Positions 1 through 7,617 of a stretch of 64,000 bases of DNA are shown here, one piece after another (within the stretch, counting starts at the first letter, position 1; each line of letters opens with the position of its first letter). The DNA is taken from NCBI GenBank assembly GCA_008330645.1, contig VLTN01000088.1, positions 1-64,000 of the forward strand, given 5' to 3'. Origin of the DNA: Cafeteria roenbergensis (Eukaryota > Sar > Bigyra > Bicosoecida > Cafeteriaceae). The notes beneath the pieces were generated by a model. The model did no database searches. It was not told the DNA's origin and saw only the letters and a program-made list of their open reading frames with translations. The translations under genes and the position numbers were made by a program.

Positions 1-673
1 ACCCTGTTTCTCGTCTGTTAATTTCCCCAGGGTCTTCCCCAGCCAGAGGCGGGATGAGTTCGGGAACCACAGGGAGCGATGTTGTTCGGAGCGCAGCGCG
101 AGAAACTGGACTGAGCAACTCAATCGTAGACGTACCCTGAACCTCATCGTCCTCAGACAGAACCAGTTGGTACATGCGGTCTTCGTCCATGGTTGGGTGG
201 AACCAGAAACTGTTAAGCGCCCACTTCATGCGCTCAGAGAATAGGAGTTCGTATCCTGCCCTGAAAGCACCAGTTGTTGTAAGAGTGAACTTGGCTGATG
301 CAGGGTCATATGACATACTAGGAGCATCACACCCAACCGTAGACGCGAGAGATGCCATGGTCGTCGTGATGTGTGTTGCAAGCCATCGAAGGTCATAAAG
401 GTATTCATCAGTCCCGAAATTCACCGTCTCGACTACAGTGGAGCCACCCGTAGCCCGCATTCCAATTTTCCAGACTTTGTCGCAACTGAACAGCGGCAGT
501 GTCACACCATGAAGATAGAACCGTTCGATTGCTACGCGATAAGCCTTGTCTTCGTTAAGAATCGGTGACGCACGATTTACGTATGCGACCGAAGGAACTT
601 CACGACCAGCGCCACCCTTTGCCTCTGCGTGAACGAAGATTTGATGACCATGCTCTGATGTGTACTGTGCCAT
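1..673 (-). CDS. Penton-like minor capsid protein, partial at the left edge
   Basis: A minus-strand frame opens with ATG at 673 and is still open at base 1, giving 224 residues of a protein that continues outside the window. It lies directly downstream of the protease and ATPase on the same strand, the place where Mavirus-type elements keep the penton (minor capsid) gene, and the sequence is rich in beta-strand-like stretches without a hydrophobic signal. Penton proteins fill the vertices of the icosahedral shell together with the major capsid protein. A TAGTAGTAGA motif lies four bases before the start codon. The family call rests mainly on gene order and general character, because I cannot run a profile search; it could be another minor virion protein. 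Confidence 0.6.
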   Translation of the reverse strand, partial: MAQYTSEHGHQIFVHAEAKGGAGREVPSVAYVNRASPILNEDKAYRVAIERFYLHGVTLPLFSCDKVWKIGMRATGGSTVVETVNFGTDEYLYDLRWLATHITTTMASLASTVGCDAPSMSYDPASAKFTLTTTGAFRAGYELLFSERMKWALNSFWFHPTMDEDRMYQLVLSEDDEVQGTSTIELLSPVSRAALRTTSLPVVPELIPPLAGEDPGEINRRETG

Positions 674-676
674 GCT

Positions 677-686
677 TCTACTACTA
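677..686 (-). promoter_or_regulatory. TAGA-type start-proximal motif (penton)
   Basis: The minus strand reads TAGTAGTAGA here, four bases before the penton ATG at 673. The same kind of motif precedes most genes of the block. Confidence 0.5.
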
Positions 687-1259
687 CTTCCAAATATGCG
701 AAACCGTATCGTCCAGAGATGGAATTTTATAGTATCGGGATGCGAATCTAGCAAACTGAGCAAATTGCTCATTCGTGAGATTTTCCCACTGGCAACGCCA
801 GAGGCTCCACCGCCCGCATGTAGCAACCCCTGGCTTTGACGACTGAAGCCGTGACTCTGACCAGTCTGTTTCCCATCCGTATTTCAGGAAGAGGTCGATT
901 AGACTGTTTCGACCTTTCTCAGCCTGGTACAGCCTCGGGTCAGCAAACTTTTTCTGTGTCGTGTCAGGTAGTTTCCCGTAGGAATCACAGAAATAGATGG
1001 TCTTTGATTCTGGGTCTCTCACAAGGGAAACGTAGTGTCCGGAGATATTTGACCCATTTTGAATTGCTGGGTAAAACAGAATAATGGAATTCTGACTCCG
1101 TGGAAAGATATCGTCGAGGGATGAAGCCCGCATCACGTCGTCATACTCTACAACACGAGGCGCGGGGCGGTCTCGAGTCTTCGGGTTGCTTCTCCACATT
1201 GTCGTCAATTGTTCAGGGCTGAGTGCTTTGTAGGATATTGGATTTGTCGGTGGAGGCAT
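684..1259 (-). CDS. Adenovirus/Ulp1-type cysteine protease (virophage maturation protease, PRO)
   Basis: The 191-residue product has the order of catalytic elements of the adenain/Ulp1 family: a histidine in GHYVSLVRD (about residue 74), an acidic residue in FCDSYGKL (about residue 90), and a cysteine in GVATCGRW (about residue 147). In virophages and Polintons this enzyme cleaves capsid proteins during particle maturation. The length matches the compact proteases of Mavirus-like elements. It starts two bases after the stop of the ATPase gene upstream and ends just before the penton start, so ATPase, protease and penton probably form one tightly packed transcription block. A TAG motif stands immediately before its ATG. 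I am confident of the family; the substrates are inferred from relatives. Confidence 0.85.
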   Translation of the reverse strand: MPPPTNPISYKALSPEQLTTMWRSNPKTRDRPAPRVVEYDDVMRASSLDDIFPRSQNSIILFYPAIQNGSNISGHYVSLVRDPESKTIYFCDSYGKLPDTTQKKFADPRLYQAEKGRNSLIDLFLKYGWETDWSESRLQSSKPGVATCGRWSLWRCQWENLTNEQFAQFARFASRYYKIPSLDDTVSHIWK

Positions 1260-1261
1260 TC

Positions 1262-2152
1262 CTACCCATCGAGAAATATTCCTTTTCTCTCAGAAAGAAC
1301 CACGTCATTCTTTGCGTCAATGTAAATCCATCGTGAGGTTTGGAGCATGCGCTCAATGGGCGTGATTTCGCTCTTCTTCCATTTCATGTACTCCGTGTAG
1401 AAGTAATGGCGTTCACGCTTCCGAGAGGCCGAGAACAGCACGAAATTAGTTGTCTCACCCATAATGAGTTTCGCACCGCGTCCAAAGTTCGTTGAATGGT
1501 TGCAAATGATGACACTTGCATTCCAATGACGACCCTTGGTTAGAAAGTGGTCACGGAGGAACGAGATGAGTTTAATGTCCGCGTTGTTCTCGTAATCGTC
1601 GAACAGGATAACTGAATCGTGGAAGAGTGTTGCCATCTCGTCTTCTGTGAACTTCAACTCCAACTTGTTCTTGCCCGCAATGGGTGGTGCTACAATGTTC
1701 TTCTGCATTTCGATTCGTTCTTCGGGACTCAGTTCCTTCTTTACTTCCCGGAATACTGCCATCTTGTGCTTGTACTCTGCAAACTTCTCAAGATACGACG
1801 TACCAATTCCTACAAGGTCATCAATATCGAGGTATGTACATGGTTCAAACTTCTTGTCGGGGATATCCGTAATGACGAACACGCTTCGTTTTGCCTTGCG
1901 ATACTGGCGAATGAGTTCGGCGCTGAAATACGACTTTCCGCTTCCAGATTGGCCTGAAAGATAGGTAACATCACGTTCACGCTCACCAGTAATAGACAGC
2001 GGGATAGGCTGAAACGTCATTCCATTCACTGCCTCGACTGAGTTTTCCGCTGAACTTCGGTCTTTTCGGTCAAAAGTGAGAATTCCTTCAGATTTTCCAC
2101 CTTTTGATACAATTGAAGCGAGTGAATCACCTTCTCCGTTAACTGCAAACAT
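1262..2152 (-). CDS. FtsK/HerA-type genome-packaging ATPase
   Basis: The 296-residue protein has a Walker A motif in LSGQSGSGKSYFSAELI (about residues 65-80) and a Walker B in SVILFDDYEN (about residues 180-190), the pattern of the A32-like packaging ATPases of virophages, Polintons and large DNA viruses. Such ATPases drive DNA into preformed capsids. The region between the motifs holds charged helices (KKELSPEERIEMQK), and the C-terminal part carries an SRKRERHYFY segment that may be the arginine-finger region. It is first in the minus-strand ATPase-protease-penton block. A GATAGG motif directly precedes the ATG. Length and order match Mavirus-like elements. Confidence 0.88.
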   Translation of the reverse strand: MFAVNGEGDSLASIVSKGGKSEGILTFDRKDRSSAENSVEAVNGMTFQPIPLSITGERERDVTYLSGQSGSGKSYFSAELIRQYRKAKRSVFVITDIPDKKFEPCTYLDIDDLVGIGTSYLEKFAEYKHKMAVFREVKKELSPEERIEMQKNIVAPPIAGKNKLELKFTEDEMATLFHDSVILFDDYENNADIKLISFLRDHFLTKGRHWNASVIICNHSTNFGRGAKLIMGETTNFVLFSASRKRERHYFYTEYMKWKKSEITPIERMLQTSRWIYIDAKNDVVLSERKGIFLDG

Positions 2153-2212
2153 CCTATCAAAAGTTTTTTAAAAAAAAAGTGTATCAAAAAACACCAGATA
2201 AAGTCGGGGTTT

Positions 2213-2995
2213 TTAAAGGGTCATCTCATTGCGAAGAAAGGCAATAATCTTGGGTGCATGCTTCCAAAACGCAGTAAGGTTCTGGAGTCCACGCCCAGGC
2301 TCTTTCAGTTTGAGACGGATACGAACAAGTTCCCGCAAATTTCCGAGAGATGTCTGCAGTTCCTTCGTTGGAAAGAGCCCCTTCCCGCTCAAGAGTGTTT
2401 CTGCGCCGACGCGCGCAAGATACAGTTGGCCAACATCTGGGCGGTCAAGAATGCGGTCAATGTACTTGCGCTGAATTGAGTCGGGGCGAAGAAGGAGTCG
2501 TTTCCGCTTCAGCACCTTGTACCAGTCCTCATCGTGTTCATACTCCACGATGTCAGCCCGGATTGATTCCTGGATTTCAGCGTCACTCAGTCTCTTCGTT
2601 GAGAAGTCGTAGACGATGCTCAGTTCTTCCAGGTTTTCACCGGTGAATAGGAGCATGTTGACTTTGACCCAGGACTTCGTCTCCGGACTTTCTCCGAGCA
2701 ATTCCTTTGCGGACTTGAGGCCGTCCCTGATAGACTTAGTCCCATAAAAGCGTCTCTCCCCGATTCTCACCTTTGTAATGACCATATCACTTCGTAAGAA
2801 TCCACGGACGAGTTTGACGACTTCTGGAAGGTCATCATGTGACACTCTCGTATACAGGTCAATGTCCCCCGCAAAAGGCGACGATGAGGCAAACGAACCG
2901 TTAAGGTACAGTGGATGACCTTCGATATCAACCTTGTCGAAGATTTCAGCATGCTCAACATTGAAGGACAAGATACGATTTTCCGTCAACTCCAT
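2213..2995 (-). CDS. Nucleotidyltransferase-like protein
   Basis: The 260-residue product carries GSFASSSPFAGDIDLYT near residues 33-50. A glycine-serine turn followed by a DxD pair (DID) is the active-site signature of the DNA polymerase beta nucleotidyltransferase superfamily, where the acidic residues bind the metal. The rest is helix-rich and basic (VLKRKRLLLRPDSIQRKYIDR), which would suit nucleic-acid binding. The reaction and substrate cannot be read from the sequence. The gene lies just upstream of the ATPase on the same strand and is divergent from the coiled-coil gene at 3018, with which it shares a 22-base promoter region. No virophage core gene of this type is known to me, so it is probably an accessory gene. 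It could instead be a toxin-like or tRNA-modifying nucleotidyltransferase. Confidence 0.5.
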   Translation of the reverse strand: MELTENRILSFNVEHAEIFDKVDIEGHPLYLNGSFASSSPFAGDIDLYTRVSHDDLPEVVKLVRGFLRSDMVITKVRIGERRFYGTKSIRDGLKSAKELLGESPETKSWVKVNMLLFTGENLEELSIVYDFSTKRLSDAEIQESIRADIVEYEHDEDWYKVLKRKRLLLRPDSIQRKYIDRILDRPDVGQLYLARVGAETLLSGKGLFPTKELQTSLGNLRELVRIRLKLKEPGRGLQNLTAFWKHAPKIIAFLRNEMTL

Positions 2996-2999
2996 TCTT

Positions 3000-3003
3000 T
3001 CTA
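3000..3003 (-). promoter_or_regulatory. TAGA motif in the divergent intergenic region
   Basis: The minus strand reads AAATAGAAAGA just before the nucleotidyltransferase start at 2995; on the plus strand the same 22 bases supply a TAGTAA variant to the gene starting at 3018. Confidence 0.4.
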
Positions 3004-3017
3004 TTTAGTAATACAAT

Positions 3018-3977
3018 ATGTCAAAGACTGCAAAGGCTCTTCGGAAACTTGCACTCATGCGCGCAAGAGAAAGAGAGGGAACATTCCAGGCACGCGCACA
3101 GCGACGTGAGCAGGAGGAAGCACTCGAGAAGGCGATTGAACAGCAGAACAAGAAGGCGATGAAGGAAGAGGAACTCTTCGAAGAGCGGAGCCATGGCGAG
3201 CGTCGATACATTCCCGCCACTGACCGCATTTCGACGGCTGAGGCGCGGGGGCGCCTGCATTCTCTTGCAGAGCAGTTCCTCAAGTCGGCAGAGGCTGGAA
3301 AGGAGACGAACGCGAACAACTTCCTTGCCCAAATGCCAAAGGTTCTGAAGGAAGCAAGGGTCACGAAGAAGCTGAAGGGCGAGATTCAAACTTTTGCCGA
3401 AACCGCAAAGGCCAATCTGGAGTTGATTCTGAAGAAGAATTCGGCTGGTCAGCTTGCAATGGCAACAAAGACCCTCAATATGATTTTGACCCAGTTGCTA
3501 CCAGGTGAAGCACCGACAGAACCTATTGAGGGCATGATGAGTCAATACCCGACAGAGGAAGAGATCCGCGCACAGGCTGAGGCAGAGGCACAGGCTCAAG
3601 CTGAGGCTGAAGCACAGGCTCAAGTTGAGGCTGAAGCACAGGCACAGGCTCAGGCTCAGGCGCAGGCTAAGGCTCAGGCTAAACAAAAAGCAAAGGCTGA
3701 AGCAAAGGCAAGGAAGGAAGCAAGGAAGAACACACCGGCAAACAAAAGAGCAACTGCTAATACTGACGCTGTACTAATGGCATCTTCTCCAGAACTTCAA
3801 TCAATGCCGGCGGCGGCGGCGTCTTCAGGATATAGAGCACCTCGTCGTCGCCTTCGGTTTGGGGAAACTCCATCACCAGGATTGGGTGCAGTTGCAAAAG
3901 CTGAATTTGGAAGCCCAGAAGAAAAACCAAGGCAAGAGCATCGTCGAAGCGTAAAGGCGCAAAATCGCTCATTTTAA
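3018..3977 (+). CDS. Basic, alanine/glutamine-rich coiled-coil protein, unknown function
   Basis: I do not recognise this 319-residue protein. It begins MSKTAKALRKLALMRARERE, followed by long charged helices with heptad-like spacing (residues 10-140), so a coiled coil is likely. Residues about 185-225 are a low-complexity run of alternating AEAQAQ, AQAQ and AKAQ units encoded by an imperfect CAGGCT-type repeat at 3571-3700. The C-terminal third is basic and proline/serine-rich (RAPRRRLRFGE). No enzymatic motif or membrane segment is seen. Its place beside the morphogenesis genes and its basic character would suit a virion core or scaffold protein, but this is inference. It is divergent from the nucleotidyltransferase gene and 43 bases upstream of the P-loop gene. 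Confidence 0.65.
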   Translation: MSKTAKALRKLALMRAREREGTFQARAQRREQEEALEKAIEQQNKKAMKEEELFEERSHGERRYIPATDRISTAEARGRLHSLAEQFLKSAEAGKETNANNFLAQMPKVLKEARVTKKLKGEIQTFAETAKANLELILKKNSAGQLAMATKTLNMILTQLLPGEAPTEPIEGMMSQYPTEEEIRAQAEAEAQAQAEAEAQAQVEAEAQAQAQAQAQAKAQAKQKAKAEAKARKEARKNTPANKRATANTDAVLMASSPELQSMPAAAASSGYRAPRRRLRFGETPSPGLGAVAKAEFGSPEEKPRQEHRRSVKAQNRSF

Positions 3978-4015
3978 AGGGTGAGACTGCTATGTAGAAA
4001 TTTTTTTACCCTTGG

Positions 4016-4020
4016 TAGAT
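4016..4020 (+). promoter_or_regulatory. TAGAT motif abutting the start codon
   Basis: TAGAT lies immediately before ATG 4021 and supports that start over the in-frame TTG upstream. Confidence 0.45.
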
Positions 4021-4629
4021 ATGGACACAACTGCAATAGCCTCCGCCGCCGTTTTTTTGGCACCAATTGCTATCAACGTTGCACGTGGATGTTTTTCGCG
4101 TATGCGTCGACCGGAGACCATTAAGAAGACGATTCTGGTGGTTCCGACCGGTGCAGGGAAGACTACCCTCTGTGAGAATCTTTCAAAGAACCAGTCTCAG
4201 GTCATGGTTCTGGATATGGATGCGGTTGTACTGGAACATGCAACCCGTGAGGAGAAGAAGCGTCTGGAAGAGACTCCTCCAGGACTCAAGCACGACATGT
4301 ACTTTGATGAACTCGCTGGTCGTGTTCTGGAGTACGTGCGTGGACGATGCAAGACTAATCCTGCACTGCGTGTGCTGATGGTCACTTCGTCTCTCCCTTT
4401 CGCCCTCTCTCGAGGAAAGCTCGATGCAACCATCGTCTGTGCGCCGACCCGTGAGTTCCACAATGCCCTTGTGGAGGACGCAGACCCTGATGTAACCCGA
4501 AAGCTCGTCCATGGACGTGATACCCTCATGGACGCCATCCCGGACGTGAAGATGATTCGTTCATTCTCGTCTTGGACTGACCTCGAGACAAAGGTTCGGG
4601 CGCATCTGCGTATCGTGGAGACGGTCTAA
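4021..4629 (+). CDS. P-loop NTPase with N-terminal hydrophobic segment
   Basis: The 202-residue product opens with a hydrophobic stretch (AIASAAVFLAPIAINVA) that may be a membrane anchor, then a basic segment, then a Walker A motif in VVPTGAGKTTL. An aspartate pair follows at VMVLDMDAVV, and a short strand LRVLMVTSSLPF could hold the next strand of the fold. The arrangement resembles small kinase-like P-loop proteins (adenylate kinase or zeta-toxin-like folds) more than helicases or ABC proteins. The substrate is unknown. ATG 4021 was chosen because the TAGAT motif abuts it; a TTG three codons upstream is unlikely in a eukaryotic virus. The gene is followed at once by a gene-end hairpin at 4629-4647. 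Confidence 0.6.
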   Translation: MDTTAIASAAVFLAPIAINVARGCFSRMRRPETIKKTILVVPTGAGKTTLCENLSKNQSQVMVLDMDAVVLEHATREEKKRLEETPPGLKHDMYFDELAGRVLEYVRGRCKTNPALRVLMVTSSLPFALSRGKLDATIVCAPTREFHNALVEDADPDVTRKLVHGRDTLMDAIPDVKMIRSFSSWTDLETKVRAHLRIVETV

Positions 4630-4647
4630 CGCTTTTAAAAAAAGCGT
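4629..4647 (+). terminator. Gene-end hairpin of the CGCTTTT...AAAAGCG type
   Basis: A stem ACGCTTTT / AAAAGCGT overlaps the end of the P-loop gene and is followed by GCCAAAA. The same design recurs after other plus-strand genes and is likely a transcription end or polyadenylation signal. Confidence 0.55.
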
Positions 4648-4727
4648 GCCAAAATGGCAAAGTTCTATTGATTGTTAATGTGACAATTTGTAGACCCTTC
4701 GGTTTTAATAAACTTTTTAAAAAGCGT

Positions 4728-4734
4728 TAGTAGA
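4728..4734 (+). promoter_or_regulatory. TAGTAGA start-proximal motif (fibre gene)
   Basis: TAGTAGA ends four bases before ATG 4739. Confidence 0.5.
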
Positions 4735-4738
4735 TACC

Positions 4739-6064
4739 ATGGCATTCGATATGATTACGTACTCACCGACTGTACCAGCCTATCTCAAGAGCGTAAAGAC
4801 CGTGGATGACGTTGAGGTCGGGGGTACGCTCACGTGCGACAAACTCATCGTTACAGATGACACCCGAACAAACGAGGGCGACCTCGTCATCCAGCAGGGT
4901 GACCTCGTACTGTACCAGTCCCCGGTTATTCCAGTTCCAGCTGAAAGGGTCGACGAGCGGAAGATTGTCTTTAACCTCGGTGATTCAGGGCTTGCAGGCT
5001 CTACATGTGAGATTGGTATGAAGGGAGGTACCAACGGTGTCCAGGGAGACATTATCTTCCGTTGCCAGACCGGAACTGAAGTTCCAGGTAGTACCCTTCA
5101 AGAGGTTGCACGGTTCAAGGGCGCCGACCTCGGCATCGGGACGGTTATTCCAGAGGCAAAACTTGATGTGGCTGGAGACCTCAAGTGCGAAACTGCACTC
5201 ATCTCCAATGCGTACACTCCTGGAGACTTCTGTCCTCTTGCAATCAATGCCCCGGGGCTCTCACCAACCGCTCCAGGCCAAATGTTCTTCGAGGCTGGCC
5301 GCTCATCATCAGGAGCCAACAGCGGTTTCTCAGTGCTAAACTTCAACCACTTCATTGGTGACGATGGCGACAAGTTTCCTGATCCTACAAAGATGGGCTG
5401 GCGCGTAATCAACGACGCGCGGAGCACAGGTGACAAGTTTGAAATTGATTCCATCGAGCCTGCGGGAGGTGTTCCAGGTCGTGGTCGTCTCTGGCTACAG
5501 TTTGATGGCATTTCTGGTACTACGTCTCTTGGTGCAGGTCTTGTGATTGATAACCGCCCTGAGGTGCCAGCTCATTACGTCCGACCGGTGGATGACAATC
5601 TATGGGACTTGGGTGCGTCGGCAATTAAGTGGAAGGATATCTTTTCTGCCAACCCTGTGACTGTCATTTCCGACCGCAACCAGAAGAAGAATATCACAGC
5701 ACTACCGGACAACCGAGGGCTGGATTTCATCAACGCTCTGACACCTGTCAAGTACCGCTTCAAGCAGGGAACGAGCAACCGTTTCCATTACGGTCTGATT
5801 TCACAGGACGTCGAAACTCTCATGTCAACGCTGGGAGACTCTGACGGAACGGGAAACGGTATGGTGGTGAAGAACACTACGATGGTTGATGACCCTGAAT
5901 GGGTTGCTCCGGACATGCCAGAGGGAGAACTGGAGAGCACATACACGCCCCCGACACCGCCCAAGGTGGCGAGGGAAGACTATGGGCTTCGGTACGAGGA
6001 ACTCATTGCTCCGCTAATTAAGGCTGTCCAACAGCTCTCTGCACGCGTGGATGCTCTCGAATAA
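4739..6064 (+). CDS. Fibre/spike protein with C-terminal S74 intramolecular chaperone domain
   Basis: The 441-residue protein has a repetitive beta-rich N-terminal half (GGTLTCDKLIVTDDT, EGDLVIQQGDLVLYQ) of the kind that builds trimeric fibres, and a C-terminal region from about residue 310 with SDRNQKKNITALPDN, LTPVKYRF and YGLISQDVE, ending in YGLRYEELIAPLIKAVQQL. This is the pattern of the peptidase S74 / endosialidase-type chaperone, which folds phage tail fibres as trimers and then cuts itself off at the serine of the SDxN motif. I infer a virion surface spike used for host attachment. A final coiled coil (IAPLIKAVQQLSARVDALE) supports trimer formation. It has its own TAGTAGA motif and gene-end hairpin, so it is probably expressed as a single gene. 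Confidence 0.75.
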   Translation: MAFDMITYSPTVPAYLKSVKTVDDVEVGGTLTCDKLIVTDDTRTNEGDLVIQQGDLVLYQSPVIPVPAERVDERKIVFNLGDSGLAGSTCEIGMKGGTNGVQGDIIFRCQTGTEVPGSTLQEVARFKGADLGIGTVIPEAKLDVAGDLKCETALISNAYTPGDFCPLAINAPGLSPTAPGQMFFEAGRSSSGANSGFSVLNFNHFIGDDGDKFPDPTKMGWRVINDARSTGDKFEIDSIEPAGGVPGRGRLWLQFDGISGTTSLGAGLVIDNRPEVPAHYVRPVDDNLWDLGASAIKWKDIFSANPVTVISDRNQKKNITALPDNRGLDFINALTPVKYRFKQGTSNRFHYGLISQDVETLMSTLGDSDGTGNGMVVKNTTMVDDPEWVAPDMPEGELESTYTPPTPPKVAREDYGLRYEELIAPLIKAVQQLSARVDALE

Positions 6065-6083
6065 ACTTTTGACGCAAAAGTTT
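6063..6083 (+). terminator. Gene-end hairpin after the fibre gene
   Basis: AAACTTTTG-ACG-CAAAAGTTT forms a short perfect stem right at the stop codon and is followed by GTCAAAA. Confidence 0.55.
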
Positions 6084-6133
6084 GTCAAAACTGAATGCAC
6101 CTGCGGTGCAAATCTATTATGAGGTCTATGGAG

Positions 6134-6150
6134 GCTTTTGACGCAAAAGC
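6134..6150 (+). terminator. Second hairpin in the 6065-6252 intergenic stretch
   Basis: GCTTTTG-ACG-CAAAAGC repeats the design 70 bases downstream. The rest of the 190-base gap is AT-rich with no frame seen. Confidence 0.45.
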
Positions 6151-6252
6151 TGAGTAAAACTGCACCTCTCTAAAGTTCTACTGAACTTTGCACCGCCAGG
6201 TGCAATCCATTTTGACAAACTTTTTTTAAAAGTTTTTCTAAAAAGTGTGTAG

Positions 6253-6996
6253 ATGCTACGACTATCAAAGACGTTCAAGATTCAGGGACTCGGCAAAATG
6301 ACCAAAAAGCAACGTGAAGATGCCATGAAACGTATCGAGGATGTTGCACAGGCTGATGCAGGCGTAATTGTTGACGGTGTAGCGGAGCGCGCAGGAAAGG
6401 ACAACAAACTGTCCCCGAAAGAGCGCGCCGTTGCCATCACGTTCGTCAAGGACACTCTCAATGTCTCTGACAAGGTAGCCCGTGAAATCGTGCGTCAAAT
6501 CTTCCCGAAGAACCGTATCTCCGGTGCTGGATTTTGGAGTGATGTGGGAAATTGGTTCAAGGGAGCAGCCCACACTGTCCTAAAGGCTATTCCTGTGGTT
6601 GGCCCCGCGGCCAACGAACTTTGGCGTTCTGTAGAGACCAAGACTCCCTATAAGTGGAAATCAGTACTAACCGATACTGCCGTTGGAGCTTTGCCTGGTG
6701 GACCTCTTGTTAAGGGTGCTGTAAACCTTGCCCTTGATAAGACAGGTGCGAAGAAGGCAATCACCCAAGGGCTTGGAGTCAATACACGAAGTAAGAAGAA
6801 GCAGGCAGTTGACAAGAACCAGCCCAAGATTGACCAGTACATTGAGCCGAAGCCGAAACCCCGCAAGAGAGCAACATGCGCATCCGCATCCGAGCGTGGG
6901 AAGATTGTTTCCGCTGTCATGAAGGAGAACCCGGGTATGAATCTCGGCCAAGCATCAAAGTACGTCAAGGAACACGGGCTCTGGAAACGCTTTTAA
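6253..6996 (+). CDS. pVI-like amphipathic virion protein (tentative)
   Basis: The 247-residue basic protein has a central segment, ISGAGFWSDVGNWFKGAAH (about residues 94-112), continued by TVLKAIPVVGPAANELW. A glycine/tryptophan-rich amphipathic helix of this kind resembles the membrane-active region of adenovirus protein VI and similar minor capsid proteins of Polinton-like elements, which help the particle leave the endosome. The C-terminal 30 residues (MNLGQASKYVKEHGLW) form a separate small domain that I associate with short basic domains of large DNA viruses, without being able to name it. The start follows a TAG motif directly and the gene ends in a hairpin. The function is inferred from shape, not from catalytic residues. 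Confidence 0.5.
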   Translation: MLRLSKTFKIQGLGKMTKKQREDAMKRIEDVAQADAGVIVDGVAERAGKDNKLSPKERAVAITFVKDTLNVSDKVAREIVRQIFPKNRISGAGFWSDVGNWFKGAAHTVLKAIPVVGPAANELWRSVETKTPYKWKSVLTDTAVGALPGGPLVKGAVNLALDKTGAKKAITQGLGVNTRSKKKQAVDKNQPKIDQYIEPKPKPRKRATCASASERGKIVSAVMKENPGMNLGQASKYVKEHGLWKRF

Positions 6997-7013
6997 AAAC
7001 GCTTTTACCAAAA

Positions 7014-7032
7014 ACGCTTTTAAAAAAAGCGT
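7014..7032 (+). terminator. Gene-end hairpin after the pVI-like gene
   Basis: ACGCTTTT...AAAAGCGT followed by ACCAAAA. The half-stem ACGCTTTT occurs twice more just upstream (from 6987), as if the unit had been duplicated. Confidence 0.55.
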
Positions 7033-7095
7033 ACCAAAATCTACATGTTGTTTAATTAACAACGTATAGAATCAATAATCAGAGACTTTTACGGA

Positions 7096-7497
7096 TTAGC
7101 AGTGGAGGGAGGGGGCTCCGCCCCCCCTCCTCTTCATCATCACTCGAATCAGAATCCTTTTCATCATCACTCGAATCAGAATCCATCGACTTCCGCACCG
7201 GGGGGGGGGGGCGCCAGCCCCCCTCGGGGGTTTTAGGGGGGGCGGAGCCACCCCATAGTACATTTTTCCAAGGTCACCCCTTCCCTCCTCATCTGTTAGC
7301 AGACTGTGAAGGTCATCATCAAGCGCACTGAACAACTTGCTAATTAGGTTGTTCAACTGGATAACAATTCGATTAGTGGCATGAGCAACTGGATAGCGTC
7401 CGTAGATTTCCCCGGACACAGACGAAAGGCTCTGACGAAGGGCAGACATCTTGGGTGCAGTACGTTTGTGGTCGCGGACTGTTCTGACGTAAACCAT
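7096..7497 (-). CDS. Small protein of unknown function
   Basis: The frame gives 133 residues; the first 80 (MVYVRTVRDHKRTAPKMSAL to about 7255) look like a compact, mostly helical protein, and the remainder is low-complexity sequence encoded by a G-run and a short direct repeat. I do not recognise a family. A TAGA motif (TCTA on the plus strand, 7506-7509) stands eight bases before the start, as for the other genes of the block, which is the best evidence that the gene is real. It is divergent from the tyrosine recombinase gene, whose start lies about 120 bases away. Its role is unknown. Confidence 0.4.
   Translation of the reverse strand: MVYVRTVRDHKRTAPKMSALRQSLSSVSGEIYGRYPVAHATNRIVIQLNNLISKLFSALDDDLHSLLTDEEGRGDLGKMYYGVAPPPLKPPRGAGAPPPRCGSRWILIRVMMKRILIRVMMKRRGGGAPSLHC
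7135..7190. repeat. 27-base direct repeat, two copies, next to a G-run
   Basis: TCATCATCACTCGAATCAGA occurs twice in tandem, followed by an eleven-base G run at about 7201 and GGGGGCTCCGCCCCC-like inverted sequence on both sides. The stretch is likely prone to slippage. Confidence 0.7.
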
Positions 7498-7607
7498 GTT
7501 ATTACTCTATTAGTTCGAATTATATTAAATCACCAATCTCAAAACTGGACGAATGTACCGAATTCGTACTTTTCAATTGAGTCACTTAAACATAAAATGT
7601 GTGTGTA

Positions 7608-7614
7608 TAGTAGA
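7608..7614 (+). promoter_or_regulatory. TAGTAGA start-proximal motif (tyrosine recombinase)
   Basis: TAGTAGA ends three bases before ATG 7618 and favours that start over the in-frame ATG at 7381. Confidence 0.55.
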
Positions 7615-7617
7615 ACA

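Noticed and set aside
3498-3686. Leucine/serine-rich minus-strand frame
   Set aside because: Mirror image of the AEAQAQ repeat in the plus-strand coiled-coil gene.
7381-7617. Upstream extension of the tyrosine recombinase to ATG 7381
   Set aside because: The TAGTAGA motif directly precedes ATG 7618, and the extension overlaps the divergent small gene.
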